Positions 15,461 through 27,759 of a stretch of 64,000 nt of DNA are shown here, piece after piece. Positions within the stretch are counted from its first letter, which is position 1. Each line of letters begins with the position of its first letter. The notes beneath the pieces are model-generated. The model ran no database searches, was not told where the DNA came from, and saw only the letters and a program-made list of their open reading frames with translations. The stretch spans positions 4,666,899 to 4,730,898 of the forward strand of contig NC_060972.1 in the NCBI RefSeq assembly GCF_910589235.1. The letters are read 5' to 3'. The stretch is from Vespa crabro (lineage: Eukaryota > Arthropoda > Insecta > Hymenoptera > Vespidae). Both the position numbers and the translations under genes were made by a program.

Positions 15461-15954
15461 GTTTGTATCAGTATATACGCAGAAACATTCGCGAAGTAAT
15501 CTCTGTATCTCACTTTTTCTCTTTCTTTCCATCTATCGTATCTCTCGCCCCTAATGAACTAATTAAGAAAACAAGATACAAAGCTCCTGAACCACGTCCA
15601 CTCTCGACTCAAACGAAAATAATTCGACTTCGATATAAAGAGAAAAAAAATCGCTTCTTTCTTTCATTGAAATATCACGTTGTCTGTATTATAATAACGA
15701 TCGCAAAGGTCGAAATAAATAATGAGTAAATAATCTCATTAGAAAGTAATATTTTACGATGCAAATGGGACAAAGAACAGATTGCACGTCTCGACGATGA
15801 TCATCTTAGATTCTAAACAAAAGTTATACAGTGTGAAATCATTTCTAACGTTATTATCTTTCTTATAAAACGTATGTATGAGAAATTACGCAATCACGTG
15901 AATTTACGAAACGTCTTATGTAGATACGCTTATTTATGGGAGTTCAAAGAGAGA

Positions 15955-15960
<6 letters not shown>

Positions 15961-15988
<28 letters not shown>
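15961..15988. repeat. (GA)n microsatellite
   Basis: 28-nt perfect GA run in a purine-rich stretch. Confidence 0.93.
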
Positions 15989-15990
<2 letters not shown>

Positions 15991-17493
15991 TGTGGAGAGA
16001 AAGGAAAAGAGAGCCTTGTATCCTCAGGCATATAGCGAGGAAGAGAGAGAGAGAGAGACTCATTAGTTTTATCGTTCCCGATGCTCGTTCCTTCGTCCGG
16101 CCTCTGCCAGAGTTGCGAGTATTACATATCGCGCGTACGTACACATACATATGTAGCAAAAGATACATGCATACGTACACACGCATATCGTACGTAGGTC
16201 GTCGCTCTTCTAATTGCATGTACAACGGAGCTCGTTCAAATCGAGTTCCCGTCCTCCAGGCTCTTTCTCTCGCTCTGAAACTCTCCCGCGTAGCTCGCGT
16301 TGAGTTCTATGCCGCATCATCGTACCAGTCATAGGATCGAACGCTACAAAGATCATCGACAAAGGCAATAAACTTCTTCGACGATTAAAATATTTCACAA
16401 TTTTCTTTCGTTTTAGACGATGTTCTCAAAAATATTTAAAAAAAAAGAGAAAAGAAATTGTACAACCATTCATTAAGATTAAATTCATTCTGACGAACAC
16501 CATTGCCGTTTACAAGTTCTTTAGAATCAATCGAGAAGAAATCGAAAAGTTTGATCGATCGAACGAACGAATAGATTTAATGTTTGTCGATGCATTATGA
16601 AGAGGAATAGGAAGGGTGGGGCAGGGTTGTATAAGAGAGGACAGTTTTACGAGCATAAAACATATGGAAGGAACGTCCCTCGAGCGTATCGAAAGCGTAC
16701 CGAATTTTTTGCCTCACGTTGATTATTCTCCGCTTCGAATCCTCCATCCTCTCTTCGTCATCCCAAAGTCCTCTCTGTTCCTCTCTTCCTAACTTTTTCT
16801 CTCTCTCTCTCTCTTTCTCTCTCTTGGTTGCGACCATGTCCACGTTTGAAACGTGCGACTCATTATCTCCAGAGGGCGTGTTACGCCGCTGATTTGAATT
16901 ACGCTTCCGAAGAAGCGTCATTAGCAGAAAATACTTTTTCCAAAGAGAAAGGGAGGACGATTTTGTTGGGGCAAGTTGACGTATAAAAATAAATTTTAAA
17001 TCCCGAAGAAGGAGGTTCTCATGCGACTGCTGGCTATGACTATATTCCAAATCTCGATTCGTCGTTTTTCATCTTTTAGATGTGGAACGGCCGATTGTGC
17101 CGATCCGAAAATATCGACGCAACCTCTTTCCCTTTCGCGTTGACCGCGTGCATTTCTCGCATAATGCGCGTCCGGCTGTTTCAAAGACGCAGAGGCAGGC
17201 AAGAAGCATACGAAGGAGAGGATAGAAAAGTAAAGGATAGAATGGAAGAGGATAGAGGAAGAAAGGCGGAGAAAGGGAGAGAGAGAGAGAGAGAGAAAAG
17301 AGAAAAGGAAGGAGGACAGCTTATCGGGAAATAATTAATATGCCATGGGCGCATAACGAACGGCCCCACGAAGCAGTCTGTTTGTTTTCGGACGGGCCTT
17401 CCTCGGGCTTGGACTTGTCGGTCGTATCTCTCTTTTGCTCGGCCCTCTCGACCTCCCGCTGCTAACCCTTTTTTCTTCTTTTTATTTTAAAGA

Positions 17494-17522
17494 CGCGCGC
17501 TCGCGCGCGCATATACACGCGC
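17494..17522. other. CpG-dense alternating purine-pyrimidine tract
   Basis: About 29 nt composed mostly of CG, with short TA and CA steps, the strongest Z-DNA-like pattern in the window. It lies in a CpG-rich, purine-rich stretch about 1 kb upstream of the first visible BAMBI exon, so it may mark a promoter or 5' UTR. That role is inference from position only. Confidence 0.5.
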
Positions 17523-18546
17523 GAAATCCTTCGGGGTCCACATATACAAACACCGAGTCTCTTCAGCTCAAAGCCTCTTCTGAGAGAGACTCGTGAGAGC
17601 CTCCGAGAGTGAGCATCCGTGGAGAAACAAGCGAGAGAGGGAGAGAGAGAGAGAGGGAGAGAGTGGGAGTAGGAGAAGGAGGGAGAGAGAGAAAGAAAGA
17701 AAGAGAAAGAGAGAAGGAAGGCACGCAACGACGAGACCGCCCCGCATGCCTTTCTCCATATATTCTCTCTACTTTGCTCTTTCTTTTGTGACTCGGCTGT
17801 TTTAGCGTTTTTTATTCCACGATGAGCTGGACCACGTCGACGAAGGGGTAGGGAAGAGCGGAGAAGGAGCAGGGATAAGAAGGGAACGCTCGAGAGAACG
17901 TCTCTTGGCTTATTAGCGATAGAAACTCGTTCGAGAGAGAAAAGTAAACAAGAAAGAAGAGGGAGAAAGAGAGATTATAAAAGTCGTGAAAAAAGATGGC
18001 CTTGCGTTATTATCATAATAAATAAAAAGACACTCGTGTGGGTTTAGTCATCGGACGCGGACTGTTCCGCGTCTCCGTGTTTATTTCGCAAGCTCTCCTC
18101 CTTCTCATTAACACGCTTCAGAAAGAGAAGGAGAAAGAGAGAAAGGTAGAGGGTACGCGAACGCTTGTATATTTATTTTACGTCGAGCACGCGGTTACCG
18201 CGGATGTACCGCGTGTACCGCCTGTTTTTCCTTCGGATCCTTTCCAGAGATTCTAACTGATTTACGAATCGAGTCGAGTTAACGAATTGAAAACGTTCTC
18301 TACGTGATACGTTGATCGAGAAACACCGAGATGGAAAATTGTCTCTGTTGATCTTATTACCTCTCTTCTTTCGAACCTCTACAAAAGTTACGTTTTTCAT
18401 TTTGTTAACAACACGTCGTTCATTTATAATTATTTTCTTTTGCTTTCGAATATTTATACTTTTATATGCGTTAGAACATACACGTTTATTCGTCGTATTA
18501 TCATAAACGTATTTCTACATATAAAATAAAAATATTTTATTTACAG

Positions 18547-19481
18547 AATTATCCGACGCAGGCGAGGTTCGTTGTTATTGTAATCAACCAGATTGTGTGC
18601 CACAAGGATATATGTGTCGCGGTAGAGGTTGTTTCACCGAATTACCCTCGAATGTTGGTTCATCCTTATCAAGGACGGAACATAATGCTTACAGCGGTTG
18701 TCTCGACAAGAGTTTCAAAGAACAACAATGTCCTACGGGATTCATTTGTTGCGAGCAGGATCTCTGCAATCACGTAGACAGCCCTGCGATGAGAAACAGA
18801 CTAAACAAGACTCTTCAAGGTTAGTTCGTTCTCTCATTCTGATTATCACATCGCGAAGGCACTTTCTCTCTTACATATAAAATTTATAGAGATATCAAAG
18901 ATTCAATTATTTTCTAAAGTTCCAATGTTTGTAGGAATAGAATTGATTATCTAATAGACGATAAATGCGAGCTTAAAGAGAAAAGCTGACGTAATAATTT
19001 AACAGCTAATCCATTTGGCGTCAAACGTATCGGTTTTGTGACTCATTCGTGATTATATTTAATTTGTTTGCATTTTTAACGTTTACGTTAAAGGTTCAGA
19101 TGGCTTTTATCATTTTTCCCGACATTACTCGCTCGTCTATTTTTTTTCTATTTATTCGTTATAAGTAAATACAAATAATAAAATTATGGGATCTGTTTTT
19201 CTTGTTTCTTTTTCTTTTCTTTTTTAGTATTACTGGACGAGCAACGTGCGTACCTAGGACCAGTACAACCAACCGGACACGGAAGTCAGTCGTCGGATAG
19301 CTGGTTCAAAACCGCGACGATAGCCGTTCCAATATGTGGCTTAATCGCTCTCTTGGTCTTGGCTAGTCTTGCGATCAGATTGCTTCAGCCAATACCTCTG
19401 CAAGGCGACAAACTCGGAGGTCATAGAACGGCAGATAACGGGCCGCCATTACTGGGACCAGCAAAAGTGCCTCTCGTTTAA
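18547..19481 (+). CDS. BAMBI: BAMBI-like BMP/activin membrane-bound inhibitor (3' two exons)
   Basis: Partial gene. BAMBI proteins are pseudoreceptors of the TGF-beta type I receptor fold that lack a kinase and damp BMP/activin signalling at the plasma membrane. Exon 18547-18819 carries a ten-cysteine ectodomain beginning GEVRCYCNQPDC, closely matching the vertebrate GEIRCYC start, and ending in the FICCEQDLCNH box. Exon 19228-19481 carries SWFKTATIAVPI, a transmembrane helix of about 22 residues and a short tail of about 30 residues ending KVPLV. The 408-nt intron has phase 1 and GT-AG ends. The upstream exon with start codon and signal peptide is not found: the visible exon is entered in phase 1 after a TTTACAG acceptor. 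The cytoplasmic tail is much shorter than in vertebrate BAMBI. The gene converges on DCP1. Confidence 0.92.
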
Positions 19482-20956
19482 ATAAGAAAATAATTAATGA
19501 ACTTGCGATCCAAAGACACTTCTTTATAAATCGCGTCCTAGCGAGTAATTAATTAAGACTACATACGTAAGAAGCTAGCGAGCTGTCCTGGCTCTACTTG
19601 GCTGTGAATCCTTCGAGGGAAGCGTCTTTTTAATTGTAAATTATGATTGACCCGTTACTCGCGCACTTATCGCGTCGCATTTTTTATATGAATACGCCGA
19701 CGGAGGCGATTATTTTATAAAATAGATAAGAGAGAGAGAGAGAGAGAGAGAGAATGTGTGAGAGAGTGAAAGATGGCAACGTGTAAGTTACATATTGTAA
19801 CGCACCTTTTTAGTAGCGTTAAACGACAACTTGTAAATAGATTTATTTGTATTTTACTTCGCTATTGATTAGCTATCTTTAATATCTTAATAATCATCGT
19901 GCAAGAGATATAATGCAAGCTAATACGATCGAGATTAATCTGGAAAGCTCGATCTTTCTCTAAGCAGAAATCAATAACATCGCAATGTACGACGAAAAAG
20001 CGATGACGTGTAATGTTACGACTGTGCCTTGTTATGTAAAAGATAGAAAATATGATGTAAGGGAGAAAACAAACGAATGATTGCCGAAAAAAAAAAACAA
20101 CTACTCCATGAACATACTGGCATTTTTGCAACGTTCGATCGTTGATCGTCCAGCGCGTATTTATCGCACACTTCTAAATGTATTCCATATAAACATTTAT
20201 ATTGTGATAGTATGACTTAATATTATTGTGTAAAGTTATTCGACCTTTATCGCGAGTCTACTTTGTGGTACTACGACTCGCGAGGGATAACTCGATATAA
20301 AAGAATTTTAGGAAAATATAACGGAAGGTTTTTTTCAATACTGCATCTCTATTTATTTGATCTTTTTTCTTTTTTCTTTTTTCTTTTTTTTTTCTTTTTT
20401 CTTCTTTTAGGAATTACATATACATACCACGTCAATACCCGATATATGGGAAGGGTACGTCATTACTCTATAAAACATACATTTGTTTGATCGGCTCAAA
20501 AAATCTTCTTATCCTGATTTGAAATTGCAATCATAAAACGCTAGTATAATATAAATGTTTTGGCATCACAGTTTGAAATCGTACAGAATCTCTCATATCC
20601 AAGTCCTTCTTTTGTAATAATCACTCATATTTCACGTTTAATTAATCTCCGTTCGCACTTCTAATTCGTTCTGGAGAAGAAAACATTTTAGTTTATAAAA
20701 ATACTGTTCCAAGGTATATATATTTTCATTTATTCCTGCCTTTTCTCCCGAATTGGGTGATCGGCTATTTTAATGTCAATCGAATTTCAAGCATGACATA
20801 TTATGTACACATATGTAACTTAGGAATATCAAATTCTCTTGATCATATCGTCAGTCGATAATCACAACCCGCATGATGCGTTTTATTAATCGCTTACAAA
20901 TTGTAGTTTTCTTTTTTTTTTTTTTTTTTTTTTTTTTCTTTTTTTGTAGTATGTAT
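19482..20956. other. Convergent spacer between BAMBI and DCP1 (3' UTRs)
   Basis: Holds the 3' ends of both genes, a (GA)n run near 19732-19753, and T-rich tracts near 20360-20410 and 20911-20945. No coding frame is supported. Confidence 0.6.
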
Positions 20957-22716
20957 TTAGAAGACAATTTCGCCGAACGACTTAACGTAAGCTTCGTGAA
21001 GTTTGTTGATAAAATCTGGATCACTTCTCAAGAGATAATTAAAAGCTTGAAGCAGCTGATTCCTTGTCAGCGGTTCTAATGGCCTAGCTAATGGTTCCGC
21101 AGGACTCGGGGCCGCAAACATTACAGGAGGTATCAATGCAGGTGCTGATCCCGTACCCGATAAAGCTGGAGTCGTGATAATATCTTCTGAAGCCTACATT
21201 GAATAACAGATTTGTGTAGAAAATTAAGTAGAAAAAGTAGAAATAGAGAAATAAAAAAAAAGAAAGAAGAAAAAAAGATAATTGCGAATTATCCTTACTG
21301 TGCTGCCTGATACATGAGCAAATAAAGATGCAAGAGGATTTGTATTGCTAGGTGTAATAATATTTGAAGTTTGATGATTGGTTATGTTAGAAGATGTTGT
21401 ATTTGTTGGTGATTGTATCCTAAGAAATCCAGATGAACCGTTTGTTTCACTAGTGCTTTGGTTTACCGATGGCTGAAGATCTTGAGAAACTGATGCTGAC
21501 GTAGACATCGCCGTGTCTTGGGAAACAGTTTTGTTCCGTCTTTTAGACCTGCCTAACAAAGTTATACTAGCTACGTTAATCGATGTCGTAGAAGCAGCAG
21601 GTGTTTGTGATTGCAATGTCGATGGTTGTGGAGTTATCGATCTCTGTTGTTTTTCGATATGTTCTAATGTATGTGCTGCTGGATGAGACATTAAACGTGC
21701 CAATAGTAATGGCTTATTTTCATTTGTCCCTGTATTTATAGCGGTAGGTTGATCACCGGCTTTGAAATGCCCAGTATTTACCTAACCAATAAAATCATAT
21801 TAACAATTTCATGTCGAATAATAATATGACACTTACTGCGTCAAAATGATCAAATAAATACTAACTTTAGCTTTCGCAAAGAAATCCATTACACTTTGCG
21901 AGGTAACATCAGGACCTAATGGAGCCGCAAAAGGTCCAGAATTATTATCCGTCGCAGGGGTATTGGTAGGGGACTTGGTTTCAGATGGTTTAGTACTACC
22001 ACCTCCGCTATTTGCTCTGTTCGTATTGAAATCCTCTTGAGCTTTACTAAGCATACTAAATATATCCACATTATTCGCATTAGATCCTGCATTCTTTTTA
22101 TTTTGAATGGAAGGTTTGTTAGCTGCCTTTCGATTTTTTTCAGACTCCATAACGAGTTTATATAACATGGCTGCTATACGTATACACTCTTCTTTGTCGT
22201 AAAACCAAATACCATAAATATTACACCGTGAATTTCTATATAATAGAAAAGGTGCTTGTAACTGTAAGTCTAGGCCTTGCGTTACTGGTTCTACTAAATT
22301 ATTTGTATTCAATCTGTAAAAATAGAGATCGTGAAGGTAAAAAGAAACAATCTATGGATAAATATAAGTAAAGCGTAATCCTACATATGCATGTGCATTT
22401 ATATACACATATAAATATCTATGTACATATATATATATATATATATATATGATTTATAATATGTAATATTAAAAAAAAAAAAAAAAAAAAAAACAAAGCT
22501 TTAATACCTATTCATAATGAGAATACTATTGTACGGTTCGCCGTTCCGAGAGTAAACAAATAAAGCACCCTCGATGTCAGTTTTTTCCCATTCGTTATTA
22601 TCTCCATTAAAAGTGTACAAAGCTACATGAGTCGCTGTCTCTAGAATATCCTTCACGTAGGGGTCAACGCGTTTCAACGCAGCCACGTTCATTCTCAATT
22701 CCGTCAAGTCCGTCAT
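20957..22716 (-). CDS. Dcp1: mRNA-decapping enzyme subunit 1 (DCP1)
   Basis: Cofactor that activates DCP2 for removal of the 5' cap in cytoplasmic P bodies. Four exons: 22716-22508, 22313-21866, 21781-21299, 21193-20957; 1377 nt, 458 residues. Residues 1-125 form the EVH1 domain, with the family pattern VDPYVKDI, HVALYTFN, EWEKTDIEGALFVY and CNIYGIWFYDKEEC. The middle is Ser/Thr/Asn/Pro-rich and low in complexity, with a short conserved SVMDFFAKAK block near residue 210. The last 40 residues (LTRNQLLQAFNYLL, then DFINKLHEAY) match the C-terminal trimerisation helix. I chose the MTDLTEL start because it aligns with other DCP1 N-termini; an upstream in-frame ATG at 22774-22776 would add 20 residues with no family support. 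The promoter side faces CTDNEP1. Confidence 0.97.
22427..22493. repeat. (TA)n plus poly-A in DCP1 intron 1
   Basis: A TA run ends near 22451 and a run of about 22 A starts near 22472. Both are intronic. Confidence 0.85.
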
Positions 22717-24017
22717 ATTGTCGGATAACTTAACACAAAAATTAAAAAATAGAAACTTTTTTATCGAACAATACAAGATTCGACTTTTTCGAACGAACTT
22801 TTTACTACAAGTCCGGTATTTTGAAGCAACGCGAGCAGCTGCTTCTTATAAACGCCATAACAGACATTAAGGCTGACGTCGTTGATACATTCGTTAATTC
22901 GTAGATATTCTGTAAGATGACGCTGTCATTGGTCTTTCCGTAAGATCATAATGCTTTGCGATTGGTCCAAATCAAATTAGAAATTTTATTACCATAAACA
23001 AATCAACGATTCTTATTCCTCTGTAAAATGCATATTAATCGATGACTTTTAAACCAATCATTTGAAATGTTGACAAAAATATATAATCTAATTTTTATTG
23101 CGACGTCAATGTACGACCTCTAGGTTGCTTCTTCAAAAATATCTAAATGTAACGGTGGGATTGAAAAACGATATAGGATATATATGGTGATATATTTCTG
23201 TTATTGCTCAGTTTATTTTTACCAGTTCCAAGGGAATATGTAACAAGTTATCGAGCACCCTATACCGTTTTGTCTCTATACACATTGATATCCATAATAG
23301 TATTCGTAATACGAGTATTACATTCGAGAAGCAACATATGAATTAAAATTACTCCTTTTCTTGTATCAAAACTCATTATACGATAGAATTATGTTATCGA
23401 GAAACTTTGAAAGGGAGAAAACGGATAACGAATTGATAATATTCATTTGAAAATAAAAGAAATAGCGCCGACGAAAAGAGCGGCTTTAAAAAGTGCGGCA
23501 AAAATTAAAAATGGTTGAAAAAGATTTAACGCCCAGATTCTTTATTTAATATATATTTACGAAATGTTTTCTCTTTGTTATTCATGGATTACAACATCTT
23601 TCTATTTAAGAGGAAAGAAAGTGCGTTAACAAAAGTACGACGTTTAATATTTGGCAGCATTATGCGCGGTGGCGTAGCGCATGGAAAAATTGGGTCGATC
23701 TGCGAAAGATGGCGGCTGCAATGTGATGTGCGTAAGAGAATTATGCTGATAGATTTTTATGAAAACATACAAAAAATATGGAAAAATCTGTTTCCACGTG
23801 TAAAGTGAAACCTCCGAATGGGAGTCTGCAATATGTATCATAATACTGATATACTATATTAAAGATAGTTGGAAGATAACGTTTGTTTACGATAAAGTTT
23901 GTGACCACCGCAACGTGAAGCCGAGTGTGAAAGGGTAAAGAGAGAGAGACTCGAAAAGAAAACGAGACTGGAGATAAAGCGTTGCCGGACTTCGGCCCGG
24001 TGATAATATCAGTAGAG
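22717..24017. promoter_or_regulatory. Shared upstream region of DCP1 and CTDNEP1
   Basis: Head-to-head spacer of 1.3 kb that must hold the start sites and 5' UTRs of both genes. I see no clear core element (no convincing TATA box), and no open frame that looks coding. The part next to CTDNEP1 (about 23640-23720 and 23920-24000) is richer in CpG. Confidence 0.5.
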
Positions 24018-25419
24018 ATGCTGAAACAATTGCAGATGGGAATGAGAGCTTTTCTCTTGATGGCTTCCCGCGTGTGGACATGCGTCTGTTTTCTACTCAA
24101 GAAGCAGGTTAGAGCCGTAAGTAGGTGCTTCGCGCCTCTTAGTTGTTTTACTCTTTTTTTTTTTTTTTTTTTTTTCTTTCTTTCTTTCTTTCTTTCTTTC
24201 TTTTTTCTCTCTTCTAGCACGAAGAAGATACACTACTGCGATATCAATTCGCGTCTATAGATTTTTCCAAAAAGCTTACAGCACACAGTAAGAAAATATA
24301 TCTTTTTCTCGTTGCATAATCTTCTATCGTCCCAATGATATGTTATTATTATTGCGATAGTACAAAAAAGTAAATCAAACGTTTATTTCTATCTCCAAAT
24401 ACATACGCGCGCACAGAATTGAAATTTCGTATTAATCGTCAATGGCGATACAAATTGTATACAAATCATTTCATTGACAACGCTTAAAATATTAGTTATC
24501 TTTATAGTAAAAATGAATTAATTTTTATATAGATTTCACAAATGCAGCCAGTTAAGTATGAAATCTTCCCATTATCTCCTTTATCAAGGCATAGACTTAG
24601 TAAGTAAAATTTTACTCTACTTGCATTTTCAAATAATTATCTATTATGATTTATAGTTCTTAAATGAGTAATATATACATTACAGATATAGTTAAAAGAA
24701 AAGTGCTAGTACTTGATTTGGATGAGACCTTAATTCATTCTCATCACGATGGAGTAGCGAGGCCAACTGTTAGGCCTGGTACACCTCCAGATTTTGTTCT
24801 CAAAGTAACAATAGATCGACATCCAGTTAGATTTTTTGTTCATAAAAGGCCACATGTAGATTTTTTCTTGGACATTGTTAGTCAATGGTAAGCTCTTTGA
24901 TTAAAATAATATTTTACTTTATGCATTATAGGATGTAAAAATATTCTATATTGAATATTGATATTATCATAATAAAATTTAGGTATGAATTAGTAATTTT
25001 CACTGCATCCATGGAAATTTATGGTGCAGCTGTGGCAGATAAACTAGATAACAATCGAGGTATTTTAAGGCGCAGATATTACAGACAGCATTGTACTCCA
25101 GAAATGGGTTCCTATACTAAAAATCTTTCTGCCATTTGTTCAGATCTAGCTTCTGTCTTTATTCTTGATAATAGTCCTGGAGCCTATAGAGCTTATCCAC
25201 GTAAGTGATACTATTTACTTTACGATTTGCTAGTATAACTCGCATAGCAATAGCGAATTTCAATAGTGCTGTAAAAACATAGATAATTTGGATAAAATTT
25301 GAAGCTTGCTTCTACTGGTACAAACCAGACAATTTTTATTCTATCTTAGACTATATATTCTCAACGAATTTGATAATATAAGCTATAATATTCATATATA
25401 TATATATATACATATATAC

Positions 25420-25454
<35 letters not shown>

Positions 25455-25619
25455 ATTAATTTTATTGTAACAGACAATGCAATACCTATCAAATCATGGT
25501 TTAGCGATGCAGGAGATACTGCTTTATTGAATTTGCTACCTGTTCTGGATGCTCTACGCTTTACACAAGACGTGCGGTCAGTTCTTTCAAGAAATTTGCA
25601 GTTACATAATACTTGGTAG
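24018..25619 (+). CDS. CTDNEP1: CTD nuclear envelope phosphatase 1 (Dullard)
   Basis: Ser/Thr phosphatase of the HAD/FCP-SCP family, anchored in the nuclear envelope and ER, that activates lipins and restrains BMP signalling. Exons: 24018-24116, 24533-24599, 24686-24887, 24983-25200, 25474-25619; 732 nt, 243 residues (human protein 244). Residues 8-29 form the N-terminal membrane segment. The catalytic DLDET motif starts at Asp66 (nucleophile) with Asp68 as acid/base. The HDGVARPTVRPGTPPDF, FFVHKRPHVDFFL, FTASMEIYG, ILDNSPGAYRAYP and IPIKSWFSDAGDTALL blocks are all intact. Joining exon 1 straight to 24533 gives an N-terminus with the human spacing, so the 70-nt cassette between them (24218-24287) is not in the main product. 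Confidence 0.97.
24218..24287 (+). other. Candidate frame-shifting cassette exon in CTDNEP1 intron 1
   Basis: 70 nt open in one frame, preceded by a 60-nt polypyrimidine tract ending TTCTAG and followed by GTAAGA, so both splice sites look usable. Seventy nt is not a multiple of three: inclusion adds about 23 residues, then shifts the next exon so that a TAA appears within about eight codons. It could be a poison exon, or a decoy with good sites. Sequence alone cannot say whether it is ever spliced in. Confidence 0.4.
25393..25454. repeat. (TA)n with CA interruptions
   Basis: Lies in the last intron of CTDNEP1 just before the final acceptor. Confidence 0.9.
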
Positions 25620-27701
25620 CATAATCTTAATTGATTGATGTACTAGACATTCTAGCAATCAATCGTGTAATAATTTAGTGTGTCTAGATTAGGATTATTA
25701 TTGTTATTGGTAATAGGCATATTAGGATGCTGTCCAGATAATGAGATGACGAACCCCTTACCCTGTCCTCATTTTGTATACTTGTTATGCAAAATATAGC
25801 GAGTGTGTGTCAAAGGGAATGGGATCTTCAGCCAATTATTATATCAGCACAAAATCTTATAGAATAATTTTTGTATACAATCTGATTCGTATTTAAATGA
25901 AAGACCTGTTTTCTAATTGTGCATTTGCCAAAGATTAAAAAATTGAAAACACGTTAATTATATCTGACAAAATCTCTCATAAGGGGAGAATTTTATTTTT
26001 ATTTAAATTTTGGCACACATGGCAATGAAATGATGAAACTGAAATACTTCTATTATTGTACATTATCAATCTAGAATGTAGAAAGAAACATACTAAGTCA
26101 TACTTCAAATAGACTCTGCTGTAACTCACTGTATCAGTGAGGCAGCTGTCTGAGTTATGTCTAATATAAAGAAGTATTAATAAAGATATAAAAAAAAAAA
26201 GTACTGAAAAAATAAACATTTCCTTTTTGCAAAAAATTGAGGACTACAACCAGTAAATCCAACCTGTGACATTAATAAATAAATAAAGAAAGAAAAAAAA
26301 AAAAAGAAAAAAAGAAAAAAAGAAAAAGAAAAAAAAGAAATAAATCAGCAAAATAATGAATTTATGCATATACCTGTATACTCTGTCCGCTTGTCTAACG
26401 ATTTAGAGTTAATGATGAATATTATGTACATATTAGCAGTAATTAGAAAACGAATGTGTTTATTATGGAGTGGCTAGTGTGTATGTATGAAGAATGTAAT
26501 TAAGTCATTAAGAGTATAAACTTTATATAATATTTATTATAAATGGATATATACATATATGTATATCTTAAGATCGATCAGTAAATAAAAATATTACAAT
26601 TGCAGCACACTGCTTTATATTTCATTTGTACTTTAAAGAAAAGAAATATGAGGACAGGGAAATAAAGTTAAAAAAAAGAAAAAAAAAAAAAAAGTAGAAA
26701 AGAAAAAAGCAATAATGGTACTTTTGTGCTTTGTTAGATTTTTATACATTATATTTTCGTTTATTAATCAATAACTAATGCTTCATTAAGCACTATGCTG
26801 CAAAATATTCGTATTATATTGAACGATTCGTATATACATAATTGTATATATTTGTATAAATATCAAACTTACATAATGTTAAAAACTTATTTAAATTAAG
26901 ATATGCTCATGTGCGTTAGATTGAAGTACCAATAACATGTTCTCAAATAAACAACTTTCAATGGAGAACAATTCTTACTTTTTGATATACAGGATGATCA
27001 TTGTAAAGGTTGACACTTTTTTTTTTTGAAAAAAATTCTTTATTTATATATAGGATAAAAAAAAAAAAGAAAACGTTTAGTATAGGAATAATTGAATTTT
27101 TATATGCCTTAAAAAGGGTTGGGGTATAACAGTTTCTGCTGAAAAAAATTATCAAATAATAAATATTGTAAAATAATATACAGATACATAACTAAATGAA
27201 TAACAATTACCATATAATTCTACTAAAACTTATAAGAGGAACTATGTTTTTGACTGGTATTTTTACACTTTTTGCTGTTCAAAACATGAAATTAATCACA
27301 TATAATCGTAATTCATTTTTTCTTAATTAAAGTTTTCTCTTGAAGTATTATTAAACAGCTCTTTTGATAATCTTTACAATGACTACCTTATATATTGAAG
27401 GATTTGTTTACATTGATTTATAATATATTCACATGATTTTACATGTTTCAAAACAACATTAGCCATTGCTAAGAAACATAGACACAATATTTAACGAAAC
27501 GAAATTGTATTAGTATACACAAAAAAGATTATTTCCATGTACATAACAACATATGTGTGTGCACATAAATATTACATATTCAATGTATGTACTCTACATA
27601 TTCGTACACCATAGAAAATAATTTTTTTCACGCAAAACTACAAACTTTCAAATTTTATTTCATTCTTTGTATTATTATTATTATTATTATTATTATTCTT
27701 G

Positions 27702-27759
<58 letters not shown>

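Larger units (their letters stand above)
1..18546. other. Large noncoding, repeat-rich region upstream of BAMBI exons
   Basis: I see no coding exon I can support here. Open frames exist on both strands but are translations of CT/GA, TA, CA or poly-T tracts, or are short. The stretch holds many microsatellites (listed separately), recurrent GATCGATC palindromes, and islands of more balanced, CpG-rich sequence around 10.9-11.4 kb, 13.4-13.6 kb and 16.0-18.2 kb. The region probably contains the promoter, the 5' UTR and the missing signal-peptide exon or long first intron of BAMBI, but I could not place that exon: it must end in codon phase 1 to join the exon at 18547. Confidence 0.6.

Noticed and set aside
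15007..15513. 168-residue minus-strand open frame
   Set aside because: Built around translated GA/CT runs (Arg/Glu and Ser/Leu repeats); no family match and no splice-supported structure.
16595..17050. 151-residue minus-strand open frame
   Set aside because: More varied than its neighbours, but its centre is a translated CT run (Arg-Glu-Lys repeats) and I found no partner exon or homologue.
26985..27020. ATACAGGATGATC motif resembling ends of insect repeats
   Set aside because: Single weak resemblance, no paired terminal repeat or target duplication seen.
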